Below, in pieces: positions 23,920-32,406 of a stretch of DNA of 58,828 bases (positions are counted from its first letter, which is position 1; every line of letters starts with the position of its first letter). This DNA comes from an uncultured beta proteobacterium (GTDB lineage Bacteria; Pseudomonadota; Gammaproteobacteria; Burkholderiales; Burkholderiaceae_C). The DNA lies in the NCBI GenBank assembly GCA_903839085.1, contig CAIMBE010000162.1, forward strand, positions 1 to 58,828, given 5' to 3'. The notes beneath the pieces were generated by a model. It did no database searches, was not told the origin of the DNA, and worked only from the letters and a program-made list of their open reading frames with translations. Made by a program: the position numbers and the translations under genes.

Positions 23920-25284
23920 TCAGAAGGGCATCTTGGGCATGCCTTTCATGCCGCCCATGCGCTTCATCATTTTCATCATGCCCGAGCCCTTCATCTTCTT
24001 CATCATGTCCTGCATCTGCTCAAATTCCTTGAGCATGCGGTTGACCTCCTGCACCTGCACGCCGGCACCCGTGGCGATGCGTCGCTTGCGGGTGGCTTTG
24101 ATGATCTCGGGCTTGCGGCGCTCCAGCGGCGTCATGCTGTGAATGATGCCCTGCTTGCGCTGCATATCTTTTTCAGCGCGTCCCATGTCCATCTGACCGG
24201 CCTTCTCCGCAATGGCCGCCGGCATCTTGTCCATCAGACTGGAGAGACCGCCCATTTGCTTCATTTGCTGAATCTGGGCAAGAAAGTCATTCAGATCAAA
24301 GCCGGCCCCGCTCTTGACCTTGGCGGCCAGTTTTTGTGCTGCCGCCACGTCCACGCCCGAGGTGACCTGTTCGACCAGGGCCAGAATGTCGCCCATTCCC
24401 AGAATGCGCCCGGCGTGGCGCTCGGCGTCGAATACCTCGAGGCCGTCGATTTTTTCGCTGGTGCCGGCAAACTTGATCGGTGCACCCGTCACCTGGCGCA
24501 CCGACAAGGCGGCGCCGCCGCGTGAATCACCGTCGAGCTTGGTGAGGATGATGCCGGTCAGCGGGAGCGATTCCTTGAAGGCTTTGGCGGTATTGACGGC
24601 GTCCTGGCCCTGCATGGCGTCGACCACGAACAAAGTCTCGACCGGTCGCAGCACACCGTGAAGTTCACGGATTTCGTGCATCAGTGTCTCATCGATGGCC
24701 AGGCGACCGGCTGTATCAACCAGCAGGACGTCAAAGAAATGCTTGCGCGCATAGTCGAGCGCGGCCAGAGCAATGGCCACCGGCTTCTGCTCAGGCGTGC
24801 TGGCAAACCATTCGGCTCCGGCCTGGGCGGTTACGGTCTTCAATTGCTCGATGGCGGCTGGTCGGTAGACGTCGCTCGATACCGTCAACACCTTCTTGCG
24901 TCGCTTTTCGATCAGGTATTTGGCCAACTTGGCGGTGGTGGTTGTCTTGCCAGCGCCCTGCAAACCGGCCATCAGGATCACCGCGGGGGGTTGCGCGGCG
25001 AGATTGATATCGGCCACGCCCTCGCCCATGGTGGCGGCCAGTTCCTTGCTCACAATGCCGACCAGCGCCTGCCCGGGTGAGAGCGACCCCAGCACGTCCT
25101 GGCCCAATGCTTTTTCCTTGACGCGGGCGATGAAGTCGCGCACCACAGGCAGGGCCACATCCGCCTCCAGCAAGGCCATGCGCACCTCACGCAACATGTC
25201 GCTGACGTTGCCTTCGGTAATGCGCGCCTGCCCGCGTATTTCCTTGACCAGGCGGGAGAGTTTGTCGCTGAGGGCGGAGGCCAT
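23920..25284 (-). CDS. ffh: Signal recognition particle protein Ffh
   Basis: The SRP GTPase, which binds 4.5S RNA and signal sequences for co-translational targeting. It is 454 residues: an N domain, a G domain with GLQGAGKTTTTAKLA, DTAGRLAID and TKLDGDSRGG, then a methionine-rich M domain ending in clustered Met residues. The ATG at 25284 gives the family start MASALSDKLS. It converges on miaB across a 57-nt gap with no clear terminator. Confidence 0.97.
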   Translation of the reverse strand: MASALSDKLSRLVKEIRGQARITEGNVSDMLREVRMALLEADVALPVVRDFIARVKEKALGQDVLGSLSPGQALVGIVSKELAATMGEGVADINLAAQPPAVILMAGLQGAGKTTTTAKLAKYLIEKRRKKVLTVSSDVYRPAAIEQLKTVTAQAGAEWFASTPEQKPVAIALAALDYARKHFFDVLLVDTAGRLAIDETLMHEIRELHGVLRPVETLFVVDAMQGQDAVNTAKAFKESLPLTGIILTKLDGDSRGGAALSVRQVTGAPIKFAGTSEKIDGLEVFDAERHAGRILGMGDILALVEQVTSGVDVAAAQKLAAKVKSGAGFDLNDFLAQIQQMKQMGGLSSLMDKMPAAIAEKAGQMDMGRAEKDMQRKQGIIHSMTPLERRKPEIIKATRKRRIATGAGVQVQEVNRMLKEFEQMQDMMKKMKGSGMMKMMKRMGGMKGMPKMPF

Positions 25285-25349
25285 AGGGGGTATTCCGCTG
25301 AACGGAGCCTTGGTTGGATGCCAATCGGAATTGGCGATATGCAAAACGC

Positions 25350-25355
25350 TAAACT
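25350..25355 (+). promoter_or_regulatory. -10-like element TAAACT, 6 nt before the ccsA-like ATG
   Basis: TAAACT is followed by GTGGGC and then the ATG at 25362. If used, transcription would start at or next to the initiation codon, giving a leaderless mRNA. No convincing -35 is seen. Confidence 0.4.
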
Positions 25356-25361
25356 GTGGGC

Positions 25362-26165
25362 ATGATTTTAGCCAGTGCTTCACCACTTGTCCTGACTTTG
25401 GCGCTTGTGGTTGCTCTCGCCTACTCGGTCTCGGCCCTGGGTGCCGAGCGACTCGGTGGCGGTGCGGTGCGGGGGGCGGTCTGGCTGGCATGGCTGCTGC
25501 ACGGCGCATTGCTGGCGCTGGGCCTTTTCGGCCAGGAACCGCGCTTCGGGTTTGCGCCGGCCCTGTCGGTGACGGCTTGGCTGATCGCTGCGGTGTATGC
25601 CATTGAGAGCCATCTGTATCCCTTGTTGCAGACGCGCTGGACCTTGTCGGTGCTGGGTGCCATCGCCGTGCTGCTGGCGGTTTTGTTCCCGGGCAATCTC
25701 TTGCACCCGACGGCCTCGCCCTGGCTTCCGTTGCATTGGGCGCTGGGCATCGCCTCCTATGGCTTGTTTGGCGCGGCGGTGGTGCATGCGTGGTTCATGA
25801 CGCGCGCCGAAGAGCGCTTCCGACTGGCCGCTGATCCGCACAGCGGCATGCCGCTATTGACCATGGAGCGCCTGACCTTCAGGTTTGTTGCGGCCGGTTT
25901 CCTGCTATTGACCGCCACACTGCTGGTCGGTACCCTGTTCGGCAACCAGCTTTATGGATCGACAGTCCGATTGAAGCTCGATCACAAGACCGCATTCTCG
26001 GTATTGTCCTGGCTGACTTTTGCGGTGCTGCTGGTGGGCCGGGCACGCTTCGGCTGGCGTGGTCGACGCGCCGTCCGCGTCCTGTATATGGGGTCCGGGC
26101 TGTTGCTGCTGGCCTATGTCGGTTCGCGTTTTGTCATGGAGATCATTCTTGGACGGTCGCCATGA
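25362..26165 (+). CDS. CcsA/YpjD-family cytochrome c assembly-like membrane protein
   Basis: A 267-residue integral membrane protein with about eight hydrophobic segments of the cytochrome c assembly (CcsA/ResC) superfamily, in the YpjD branch often encoded beside ffh. The segment HWALGIASYGLFGAAVVHAW carries family-typical residues. Haem handling is inferred only; this organism has a full Ccm system at 53-58 kb, so a role in c-type maturation is not required. It overlaps the next gene by 4 nt. Confidence 0.85.
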   Translation: MILASASPLVLTLALVVALAYSVSALGAERLGGGAVRGAVWLAWLLHGALLALGLFGQEPRFGFAPALSVTAWLIAAVYAIESHLYPLLQTRWTLSVLGAIAVLLAVLFPGNLLHPTASPWLPLHWALGIASYGLFGAAVVHAWFMTRAEERFRLAADPHSGMPLLTMERLTFRFVAAGFLLLTATLLVGTLFGNQLYGSTVRLKLDHKTAFSVLSWLTFAVLLVGRARFGWRGRRAVRVLYMGSGLLLLAYVGSRFVMEIILGRSP

Positions 26166-26389
26166 AGTTGCTCCTGATCCTGGCTCTGCTGCTGTTTGGC
26201 GTCTGGCTCTGGCGCTCAAAGCGGACCGCCAGACCTGAACTGAAACGTCAAAAGTCGCAGACGCCGCAGGCGCCACTCGAGATGGTGAGTTGCCCCCTGT
26301 GTTCGGTACATGTTTCCAGGGAAGATGCGGTGCAGGGGGGAAAAGGTTTCTATTGCAGCCTTGATCATCGCCAGCGCGCGGAGCCCTGA
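26162..26389 (+). CDS. PP0621-like small zinc-ribbon membrane-anchored protein
   Basis: A 75-residue protein with an N-terminal membrane helix (LLLILALLLFGVWLW) and a C-terminal likely zinc site formed by Cys44, Cys47, Cys65 and His69. It resembles the PP0621 family, of unknown function, usually found just before pilS. Its stop abuts the pilS GTG directly. Confidence 0.8.
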   Translation: MKLLLILALLLFGVWLWRSKRTARPELKRQKSQTPQAPLEMVSCPLCSVHVSREDAVQGGKGFYCSLDHRQRAEP

Positions 26390-28093
26390 GTGATCCCGCA
26401 GCCAGAAACAACCACCTGGTTTGACAGCGCCTCAGCGGAACCGGATGGCCCCGACAAACCTGAAGAAATTGAGAGGTTGTGGCGTGGCTTCATGACGGCG
26501 CGCGTCATGCTGGGACTGGGCTTGCTGCTGCTCCAGGGCGTCATCTATGAGATTGGCGCTGGCAAGGACATCACATTGACCGTGCTCTGCGCCGGCTACT
26601 GCGTGCTCGCCTTGGCTGTGCGCCTTCGGACCGGCGCGCGGCCCTTGCGCAAGACATTTGACACCCAGTGGCTGGCCATCAGCGGTGTTGACATCGTCGT
26701 CATTGCCGTGCTGCAGATGGTGCAAGGCAGCAACATCAATTACGCGCCCCTTTTTGCCTTGCCCATTTTGATGACCTCGGTGTTGGGTTCCTTGTTATTG
26801 TCAATGGCCGGTGCGGCGGTCGTGACGCTTATTTTGTTGCTACAGGCAGCCTGGATGTCGGTGCAGGCTCCAGCCGACGCGGCCACCTATTTCTTGCAGG
26901 CGGCGCTCAGCGGCGCCGGCGGTTTTGTCATTGCATTTCTTGCCAGCCAGATCTTGAGCCGACTGGCCAATGTGGAACTGGCTGCGCAGCGCAATCAGAC
27001 CGCGGTACGAGTGCAACGAAAAATCAACGAACTGGTGATCGAGACTTTGACTGATGGTATTCTTGTGCTGGAACAGGATTGCACGGTGCGGGCGGCTAAT
27101 CCCGCGGCGCGTCGGATGCTGGGCGGCGAGAGCGCCCTGGGTGGCAGCTCCTTCAGCCTTCGGTCTTTGGCCGGATGGCAGGGATTGGTCGATTTATTGA
27201 GAGTCAGTTTGGCCGACCACACCAGCAAGCAGGCCGATGTCAGCATTCATCATGCGGGCCAGGGTCCCAGGCGACTGCGGGTCCGCACGCAATTGACCGC
27301 CGCAACGGGGACCGGCGGTCAGAGTCTGTGTGTCATGTTCATGCAGGACCAGCGTCAGATCGAGGCGCGCATGCGAACCGAGAAGCTTGCCAGCATGGGC
27401 CGACTGTCGGCCGCTGTAGCCCATGAGATTCGAAACCCTTTGGCGGCCATCGTGCAGGCCAATGCCTTGCTCGATGAAGACCTTTCCGATGCGCGGCACA
27501 AGCAACTCACAAAGATGGTCAGCCAGAATGCCGGACGTCTGGGGAAAATTGTGGAAGACGTGCTGGATGTCTCCCGGGTGCATTGGCGCGACAATACGAT
27601 TGTTTCGCGTGTGATGGAACTCAATGGAGCCGTCACCAGAATATGCCATGACTGGCAGCAGCAGACCAACTGCGAGCACCCGCTGCGCATTGACCTGGCA
27701 AAGCAGGAGGTCACCGTAAGGTTTGAGTCCGAGCATCTGCGCCGGATTCTGGTCAACCTGCTTGACAACGCACGACGCTACGCCGGGACTTCCGCTGGAG
27801 CCATTGAGGTTGCCGTTGGCATGTCGGAATTGCAGCCGGGAGTGCTTCGCGTCTGGAGCGCGGGAGAGCCTTTGGAGCAGTCAGTTGAGCGGCATTTGTT
27901 TGAACCATTTTTTTCCTCCGAGAGCCGATCCAGCGGATTGGGGCTCTACATTTGTCGCGAACTGTGCGAAGAGCACGGGGCGTCGATCGCTTATTTCAGG
28001 ACATCACGCAAAGTCGGCGACGAAGTGACCGATGGAAACGAATTCACTGTCGTTTTTCAGGCCCGCGTCAGGTCGGTAGTCAACGGGAATTGA
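26390..28093 (+). CDS. pilS: Sensor histidine kinase PilS
   Basis: A membrane sensor kinase controlling PilR and, in known species, type IV pilin transcription. It is 567 residues: about six membrane helices (residues 38-190), a PAS-like region (about 210-320), the H-box with His345 in AAVAHEIRNP, the N-box NLLDNARRYA and the G-box SSGLGLYICREL. It starts with GTG at 26390 directly after the preceding stop. No pilA is in the window. Confidence 0.93.
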   Translation: MIPQPETTTWFDSASAEPDGPDKPEEIERLWRGFMTARVMLGLGLLLLQGVIYEIGAGKDITLTVLCAGYCVLALAVRLRTGARPLRKTFDTQWLAISGVDIVVIAVLQMVQGSNINYAPLFALPILMTSVLGSLLLSMAGAAVVTLILLLQAAWMSVQAPADAATYFLQAALSGAGGFVIAFLASQILSRLANVELAAQRNQTAVRVQRKINELVIETLTDGILVLEQDCTVRAANPAARRMLGGESALGGSSFSLRSLAGWQGLVDLLRVSLADHTSKQADVSIHHAGQGPRRLRVRTQLTAATGTGGQSLCVMFMQDQRQIEARMRTEKLASMGRLSAAVAHEIRNPLAAIVQANALLDEDLSDARHKQLTKMVSQNAGRLGKIVEDVLDVSRVHWRDNTIVSRVMELNGAVTRICHDWQQQTNCEHPLRIDLAKQEVTVRFESEHLRRILVNLLDNARRYAGTSAGAIEVAVGMSELQPGVLRVWSAGEPLEQSVERHLFEPFFSSESRSSGLGLYICRELCEEHGASIAYFRTSRKVGDEVTDGNEFTVVFQARVRSVVNGN

Positions 28094-28111
28094 CAAGATA
28101 CCCTTAAACGC

Positions 28112-29569
28112 ATGACTTCAAACACAACGCCTGCCCGTGCTCACATCCTGGTTGTCGATGACGAACCGGATTTGCGGACGCTTTATGAGTTGTCACTGGT
28201 GCGTGACGGTTTCGAGGTGTCCACGGCCGAGAGCCTGGCGCAGGCGTTTGAGCATTTGAGCGCCTGCCGCTTTGATGTGATCATTGCCGATATGCGTCTG
28301 CCCGATGGTCTGGGTGTGGAACTGCTGCGCTACGTCAAGGCGCAGCAGCGCCGGGAACGCTGTGTCGTCATCACGGCCTATGGCTCGGCAGAGAACGCCG
28401 TGGAGTCATTAAAGGCGGGCGCCTTTGACTATTTGACCAAGCCAGTGGACCTCAGGCAATTTCGCGGTGTCATCGCCTCAGCCGTGCAGGACGCCAAGGC
28501 CAGCACGAGCGCCAGTGCTGTTGCGCGCAGCGCGCCTACACAGGGTGGCGCCGGTGAAGCCGCGTTGGCCCGAATGGCAGGTGAGTCGGCCAGCATGCGC
28601 CTGGTGAAAGAACGCGTCGTCAAAGTGGCGCGCAGCATGGCGCCCATCATGGTTACCGGCGAGTCCGGTACCGGCAAGGAGATGGTCGCCAGCGCGATTC
28701 ATGCCAACAGTCACCGAAGCGGTGGCCCATGGGTTGCGGTGAACTGCAGCGCCATCCCCGAGAATCTGCTTGAAACCGAATTTTTTGGAGCCAAGAAGGG
28801 CGCCTACACCGGTTCCAGCCAGGATCGCGACGGCTTTTTCCAGGCGGCCGGCGGCGGCACGCTTTTTCTCGATGAAATAGGCGACCTGCCGCTGGCCATG
28901 CAGTCCAAACTGCTGCGCGCCATTCAGGAGCGCTGCATCCGTCCGATCGGCTCGACGCAGGAGGAGCCGGTCGATGTGCGGATCATCAGTGCCACGCACA
29001 AGGACCTTGCCGCCGAAGTGCAGGCGGGGCGCTTTCGGCAGGACCTTTATTACCGGCTGAATGTGATCCAGATCCTGATCCCGCCGCTGCGCGAACGACG
29101 CGAGGATCTGCCCGCATTGTGCGCCGCCTTGTTGCGCCGGATCGCTGCCGATTCCGGGATCGCGGTACCGTCACTGCCCGACGCAGTGCTTGATCAACTC
29201 GCGCTTGACCCCCTGCCCGGCAATGTGCGCGAACTGGAGAACCTGTTGCATCGGGCAGTTGCCTTGAGCGAAGAAAATGAACTTCAGTTCGAACCGTCGT
29301 CGCCGCAGGCGCTGCTGCGGGAGACTGCGGTTGCGGGGACCGCCGCTGCGGCGCCGGAAGATGAACAGCTTGCTCTTCCAACTGATCTGCAAAGTTATCT
29401 CGATGGAGCAGAACGCACCATCCTGATCAAAGCTTTGCGCGAGACTGGTTTCAACCGGACCGCGGCTGCTGCCCGTTTGGGATTGAGCTTGCGCCAGATT
29501 CGCTATCGAATTGCCCGATTGCGTATCGATGCACCGGTCAGCGGGGATGATCTTGACGAGCCCGGCTGA
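28112..29569 (+). CDS. pilR: Sigma-54-dependent response regulator PilR
   Basis: An NtrC-type activator of 485 residues. The receiver domain has the phosphoacceptor Asp60 (IIADMRLPDG) and Lys110. The AAA+ domain has Walker A GESGTGKE (183-190), Walker B LFLDEIGD and a sigma-54 contact loop that reads GAYTGS (230-235) instead of the usual GAFTGA. A Fis-type helix-turn-helix ends the protein (TAAAARLGLSLRQIRYRI). It follows pilS by 18 nt. Confidence 0.94.
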   Translation: MTSNTTPARAHILVVDDEPDLRTLYELSLVRDGFEVSTAESLAQAFEHLSACRFDVIIADMRLPDGLGVELLRYVKAQQRRERCVVITAYGSAENAVESLKAGAFDYLTKPVDLRQFRGVIASAVQDAKASTSASAVARSAPTQGGAGEAALARMAGESASMRLVKERVVKVARSMAPIMVTGESGTGKEMVASAIHANSHRSGGPWVAVNCSAIPENLLETEFFGAKKGAYTGSSQDRDGFFQAAGGGTLFLDEIGDLPLAMQSKLLRAIQERCIRPIGSTQEEPVDVRIISATHKDLAAEVQAGRFRQDLYYRLNVIQILIPPLRERREDLPALCAALLRRIAADSGIAVPSLPDAVLDQLALDPLPGNVRELENLLHRAVALSEENELQFEPSSPQALLRETAVAGTAAAAPEDEQLALPTDLQSYLDGAERTILIKALRETGFNRTAAAARLGLSLRQIRYRIARLRIDAPVSGDDLDEPG

Positions 29570-29767
29570 TTCGTCGACGCTATCGATGCCCCAGCGCGAC
29601 GACTGTTACCAGCACGCCTGTCTAAAGCGTATCGAGCGTTTGCTGGTCGCGTTTGCAGCAGAACCTGGGTCTGGCAGCCCCGTGCTTTCTCGCCGTCGAG
29701 GTCCCGACAGTCAGGCGCTGAGCCGAGCTTCCTGAAGATTTCCAATAAATCCGACCGCCGGTCAGGG
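29570..29767. other. Unassigned DNA between pilR and the nrd relics
   Basis: No gene is recognised here. A plus-strand open frame (starting inside pilR, ending at 29735) encodes a stretch QHACLKRIERLLVAF that looks protein-like, but I cannot assign it. ampD, which I would expect after pilR in related genomes, is absent. The segment probably belongs to the same eroded region as the nrd remnants. Confidence 0.5.
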
Positions 29768-29783
29768 ACACTACCGGTAGCGG
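29768..29783. promoter_or_regulatory. Degenerate NrdR-box-like palindrome (box 1)
   Basis: ACACTACCGGTAGCGG keeps the outer ACACTA/TAG bases of the NrdR consensus and has a perfect CTACCGGTAG core. It starts exactly 32 bp before the better box at 29800, which fits the roughly three-turn spacing of tandem NrdR sites. Confidence 0.5.
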
Positions 29784-29799
29784 CTTGTAATCCATGCAG

Positions 29800-29815
29800 A
29801 CACCATATATAGTGT
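29800..29815. promoter_or_regulatory. NrdR box (box 2)
   Basis: ACACCATATATAGTGT matches the NrdR operator consensus (ACACWATATATAGTGT-like) at nearly every position. NrdR is the conserved repressor of ribonucleotide reductase genes. Its position about 100 bp before the nrdA remnant supports that assignment. Confidence 0.7.
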
Positions 29816-29908
29816 CTTCCTTGTTCACGTTGAATTTCTTGGCGCGACGCTGCAACGGCTGTGGCGGGGGACTCAGAATTCAATTGCCGGACGGCTAAAG
29901 GGAAGTAA

Positions 29909-30248
29909 TTGATGCCCGATGTTTTGACCATGGTGGATATTGCCGGCCAGTCGATGGAGGCGGTCTGCCATTGCGCTTGCGGGGCGTCAGCCGAACTGGC
30001 GCGCGAGCGCGGTGACGACGTCCAGGCAGATCGCAGATCGACACTTGATTCGACAGCGCTGTGCGTCAAGATTGCCAGCGACGGCACGCGCACTCCAATT
30101 GCAAAACCTCAAGCGCCTGGGGCTTTGGGATGACATGATGGTCAAGAATCTGAAGCACCTTGAGGGCTCCTTGCATTCGGTCGATCGTGTTCCGGTTGAC
30201 ATCGGGCTTTGCGCGGTGGATGGTCCGGGTTGTGAGTCATGCCAATGA
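29909..30248 (+). pseudogene. nrdA: Remnant of nrdA (class Ia ribonucleotide reductase alpha subunit)
   Basis: Only fragments of the C-terminal part survive. DIAGQSMEA near 29938-29965 resembles the NIAGVSQSIEP region of Burkholderiales NrdA. In another frame, LKRLGLWDDMMVKNLKH (from 30108) and SVDRVP match the family, then a jump leads to the end AVDGPGCESCQ, which resembles the usual C-terminal DxPDCEACQ tail. Everything N-terminal (ATP cone, active-site cysteines, about 700 residues) is missing. The frame change plus deletions show it is dead. The comparison is from memory of the family. Confidence 0.8.
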
Positions 30249-30382
30249 GTTCCAGAGGGTCGTCTTTCATCTGGTCCTGCGATGCTGCTGCACAACACTT
30301 CGCGCGTCAATCCGGCGCTGAAGTGAACGAATGCTTTCCATTTCATTTCGCTGCTCGGATAATGCGCAGATCGGAACCATCA

Positions 30383-30784
30383 ATGTTGAACTGGGAAGAC
30401 GAAATCAAGCCCTCTGCGCACATACCTTTTTCTTGCGGCTCATCTGAAAGCCGCGTGGTCGAGCCGCCTCCTGCGGCCACTGCAGTTCACACCTTTCACT
30501 ATGGCGCCGCCATCGCGGAACGACCGGTGGCCAAGGCGTCCCCTTCAGCCTCGCCGCGTCGCGCTGACGCAGCTGGCCAACCCATCAATGCATCCAAGTT
30601 CAACTACTGCCTGTGCGATAGCACCAATCGCGGTGCGACGCAGATCGGCCCTGATGGTCTTCTTCCCAATGAGGAAAATGCGTTTGGGTGGATGAGAGAA
30701 ACGATTGATCTTAAGAAGGAGGGAAACTTCTTTGAGACCCGTGTCATCGAGTATCAATCTGGCGCTGCGCTGCCGTGTGATTGA
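30383..30784 (+). pseudogene. nrdB: Internally deleted nrdB (class Ia ribonucleotide reductase beta subunit)
   Basis: An open frame of 133 residues that starts like Burkholderiales NrdB (MLNWEDEIKPS) and ends like it (NAFGWMRETIDLKKEGN, then FFETRVIEYQSG), but lacks the roughly 250 residues between. The di-iron ligands and radical tyrosine lie in the lost part, so it cannot be a working subunit. The preserved C-terminal tail is the part that normally docks on NrdA. It follows the nrdA remnant by 134 nt, the natural operon order. Confidence 0.85.
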
Positions 30785-30950
30785 ATCCGATGCTGACAAG
30801 AATGATGCAGATGGTTGCTAGCCCTGGATTGGGCCGGGACCCTTTGTGCACCCGAGTTCATGATGCTGGGCTTGAGCCCAACACCATGGATCGCTTCATG
30901 CTTTCCAACTCGCATGAAGTGCTCTTTGCAAATTGATCAAGGAGAAAATA
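30785..30950. other. Leader region of the histone-like gene
   Basis: This 166-nt gap holds a short hairpin TGGGCTTGAGCCCA (30867-30880) without a T-run and an AAGGAG ribosome-binding site just before the histone-like ATG. A promoter is likely but I cannot place it with confidence. Confidence 0.4.
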
Positions 30951-31424
30951 ATGGCAACTGCAAAAAAACCGGCCGCAAAAAAGGCCGCGCCTGCTAAGAA
31001 AGTAGCGGCAAAGAAGGCTGCGCCGGCCAAGAAAGCGGCACCAGCGAAGAAAGTAGCGGCAAAGAAGGCTGCGCCGAAAAAAGCGGCACCAGCGAAGAAA
31101 GTAGCGGCAAAGAAGGCTGCGCCGAAAAAAGCAGCTCCGAAAAAAGCCGCTGCGGCGAAAAAGCCAGCCGCCAAGAAGGTAGCTGCCAAGAAGGTACCGG
31201 CAAAGAAAGTGCCGGCCAAGAAGGCACCCGCCAAGAAAGCCGCTGTAGCAAAGAAACCTGCTGCCAAGAAGCCCGTCGCCAAGAAAGCAGCCAAGAAGCC
31301 GGCCGCGAAGAAAGCCGCGAAAGCACCCGCTGCCAAGGCAGCGCCTGCCCCGGCTGCCCCTGCTGCTCAAACGACTTTGAGTCCGCAGGCCGCTTGGCCG
31401 TTTCCGACGGCCAGCAAGCCTTGA
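30951..31424 (+). CDS. Histone H1-like lysine/alanine-rich DNA-binding protein
   Basis: A 157-residue, extremely basic protein built from KKA/KKV/PAKK repeats for about 125 residues, ending in an Ala/Pro tail and SPQAAWPFP. Bacterial H1-like (HctB/AlgP-type) proteins of this composition bind DNA non-specifically and help compact the nucleoid. The ATG at 30951 follows an AAGGAG. The gene often sits behind nrdB in related genomes. Repeats make length variation between strains likely. Confidence 0.9.
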   Translation: MATAKKPAAKKAAPAKKVAAKKAAPAKKAAPAKKVAAKKAAPKKAAPAKKVAAKKAAPKKAAPKKAAAAKKPAAKKVAAKKVPAKKVPAKKAPAKKAAVAKKPAAKKPVAKKAAKKPAAKKAAKAPAAKAAPAPAAPAAQTTLSPQAAWPFPTASKP

Positions 31425-31447
31425 ACCCCTAACAAGGTTCTGGTTCA

Positions 31448-31480
31448 AGCCCGATGCCCAAAAGCATCGGGCTTTTTTAT
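31448..31480 (+). terminator. Rho-independent terminator after the histone-like gene
   Basis: A perfect 10-bp stem AGCCCGATGC / GCATCGGGCT with a 6-nt loop, followed by a run of T (31473-31478). It lies 24 nt after the stop codon and could also serve the convergent PfkB gene. Confidence 0.93.
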
Positions 31481-31486
31481 TGGTTT

Positions 31487-32389
31487 TTACAATCCAAGCA
31501 GTTTCAGATCAACGCTGTAGTTTTGGGGCCCGCGCTGGGCAATCTTGAGCGACCCCAAATGGTTGCCCAGAGCAGCGCAACGTGGCAGTGACCAACCCTG
31601 TTCGAGCCCGAACAGCAGTGCGCCGCGAAACGCGTCGCCACAGCCGGTCGGGTCGACCACCGCAGAAGCCTTGATGGGCGGAACATGCGTCTTGTTGCCA
31701 TCGACCCAGACGTCGCAACCATCGGCCCCCAACGTGATGATCAGACCTTCGACCTGCCGCGAAATTTCGGCGCTGGTCCACCCGGTCCGGTCACTCAGCA
31801 TCTTGCCCTCGTAGTCGTTGACAGTGACCCAACTTGCCTGCTTCAGAAGTATCCTGAGTTCTTCGCCGTCAAATCTGGGAAGCTGCTGGCCCGGGTCAAG
31901 AACAAAGGGAATCCTGGCGGCGGAAAATTGCTCGGCATGTTGCCACATGGCGTCGCGCCCATCGGGCGCAATGATGCCAAGGCTGAAGTCGCTGCGCGCC
32001 GCGATGGTCGTCAAATGCGCGTGTTCCATGGCACCAGGATGAAAACCGTTGATCTGATTGTTGTCGCGATCGGTAATGATCATGGCCTGTGCCGTATAGG
32101 TGTCTTCTACAGTGCGAACAAATTCTGTTGAAATGCCCTGTCGACTGAGGCGTTCCAGATAGGATGCGCCATCAGTGCCAATGGTTGCCACCGGCAGCGC
32201 GGTGCCGCCGAGTTGCCGCAAGGCATAGGCGATATTGCCAGCGCAGCCGCCAAAATCCCGGCGCAGGGCGGGCACCAGGAAGGACACATTCAGAATATGC
32301 AGTTGATCGGGCAGGATCTGCTCGGCGAATCGACCCTCGAAGTTCATGATGGTGTCAAAAGCCAGGGAGCCACAGATGAGGGATGCCAT
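31487..32389 (-). CDS. PfkB-family carbohydrate/nucleoside kinase
   Basis: A 300-residue ribokinase-fold kinase, of the adenosine-kinase-like branch by overall look. The family signature with the anion hole and catalytic Asp is VVDPTGCGDAFRGALLFGL; a Gly-Gly substrate motif GGCAGNIAYALRQLGG lies near residue 47. The substrate cannot be fixed. It shares the terminator region with the histone-like gene. Confidence 0.88.
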   Translation of the reverse strand: MASLICGSLAFDTIMNFEGRFAEQILPDQLHILNVSFLVPALRRDFGGCAGNIAYALRQLGGTALPVATIGTDGASYLERLSRQGISTEFVRTVEDTYTAQAMIITDRDNNQINGFHPGAMEHAHLTTIAARSDFSLGIIAPDGRDAMWQHAEQFSAARIPFVLDPGQQLPRFDGEELRILLKQASWVTVNDYEGKMLSDRTGWTSAEISRQVEGLIITLGADGCDVWVDGNKTHVPPIKASAVVDPTGCGDAFRGALLFGLEQGWSLPRCAALGNHLGSLKIAQRGPQNYSVDLKLLGL

Positions 32390-32406
32390 AAATGTGCCGA
32401 TCAGGT

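Noticed and set aside
25285-25361. CCAAT/ATTGG inverted repeat between ffh and the CcsA-like gene as an operator
   Set aside because: Five-base arms are expected by chance and no regulator consensus is matched.
29622-29855. Minus-strand frame of 77 codons starting MQRRAKKFNVNKED
   Set aside because: It runs across the NrdR box and nrd promoter region, has no known similarity I can recognise, and is better explained as chance within the eroded locus.
30858-31448. Minus-strand Ala/Phe/Gly- and Leu/Arg/Ser-rich frames opposite the histone-like gene
   Set aside because: They arise from the KKA codon repeats read backwards; hydrophobic repeats here are an artefact.
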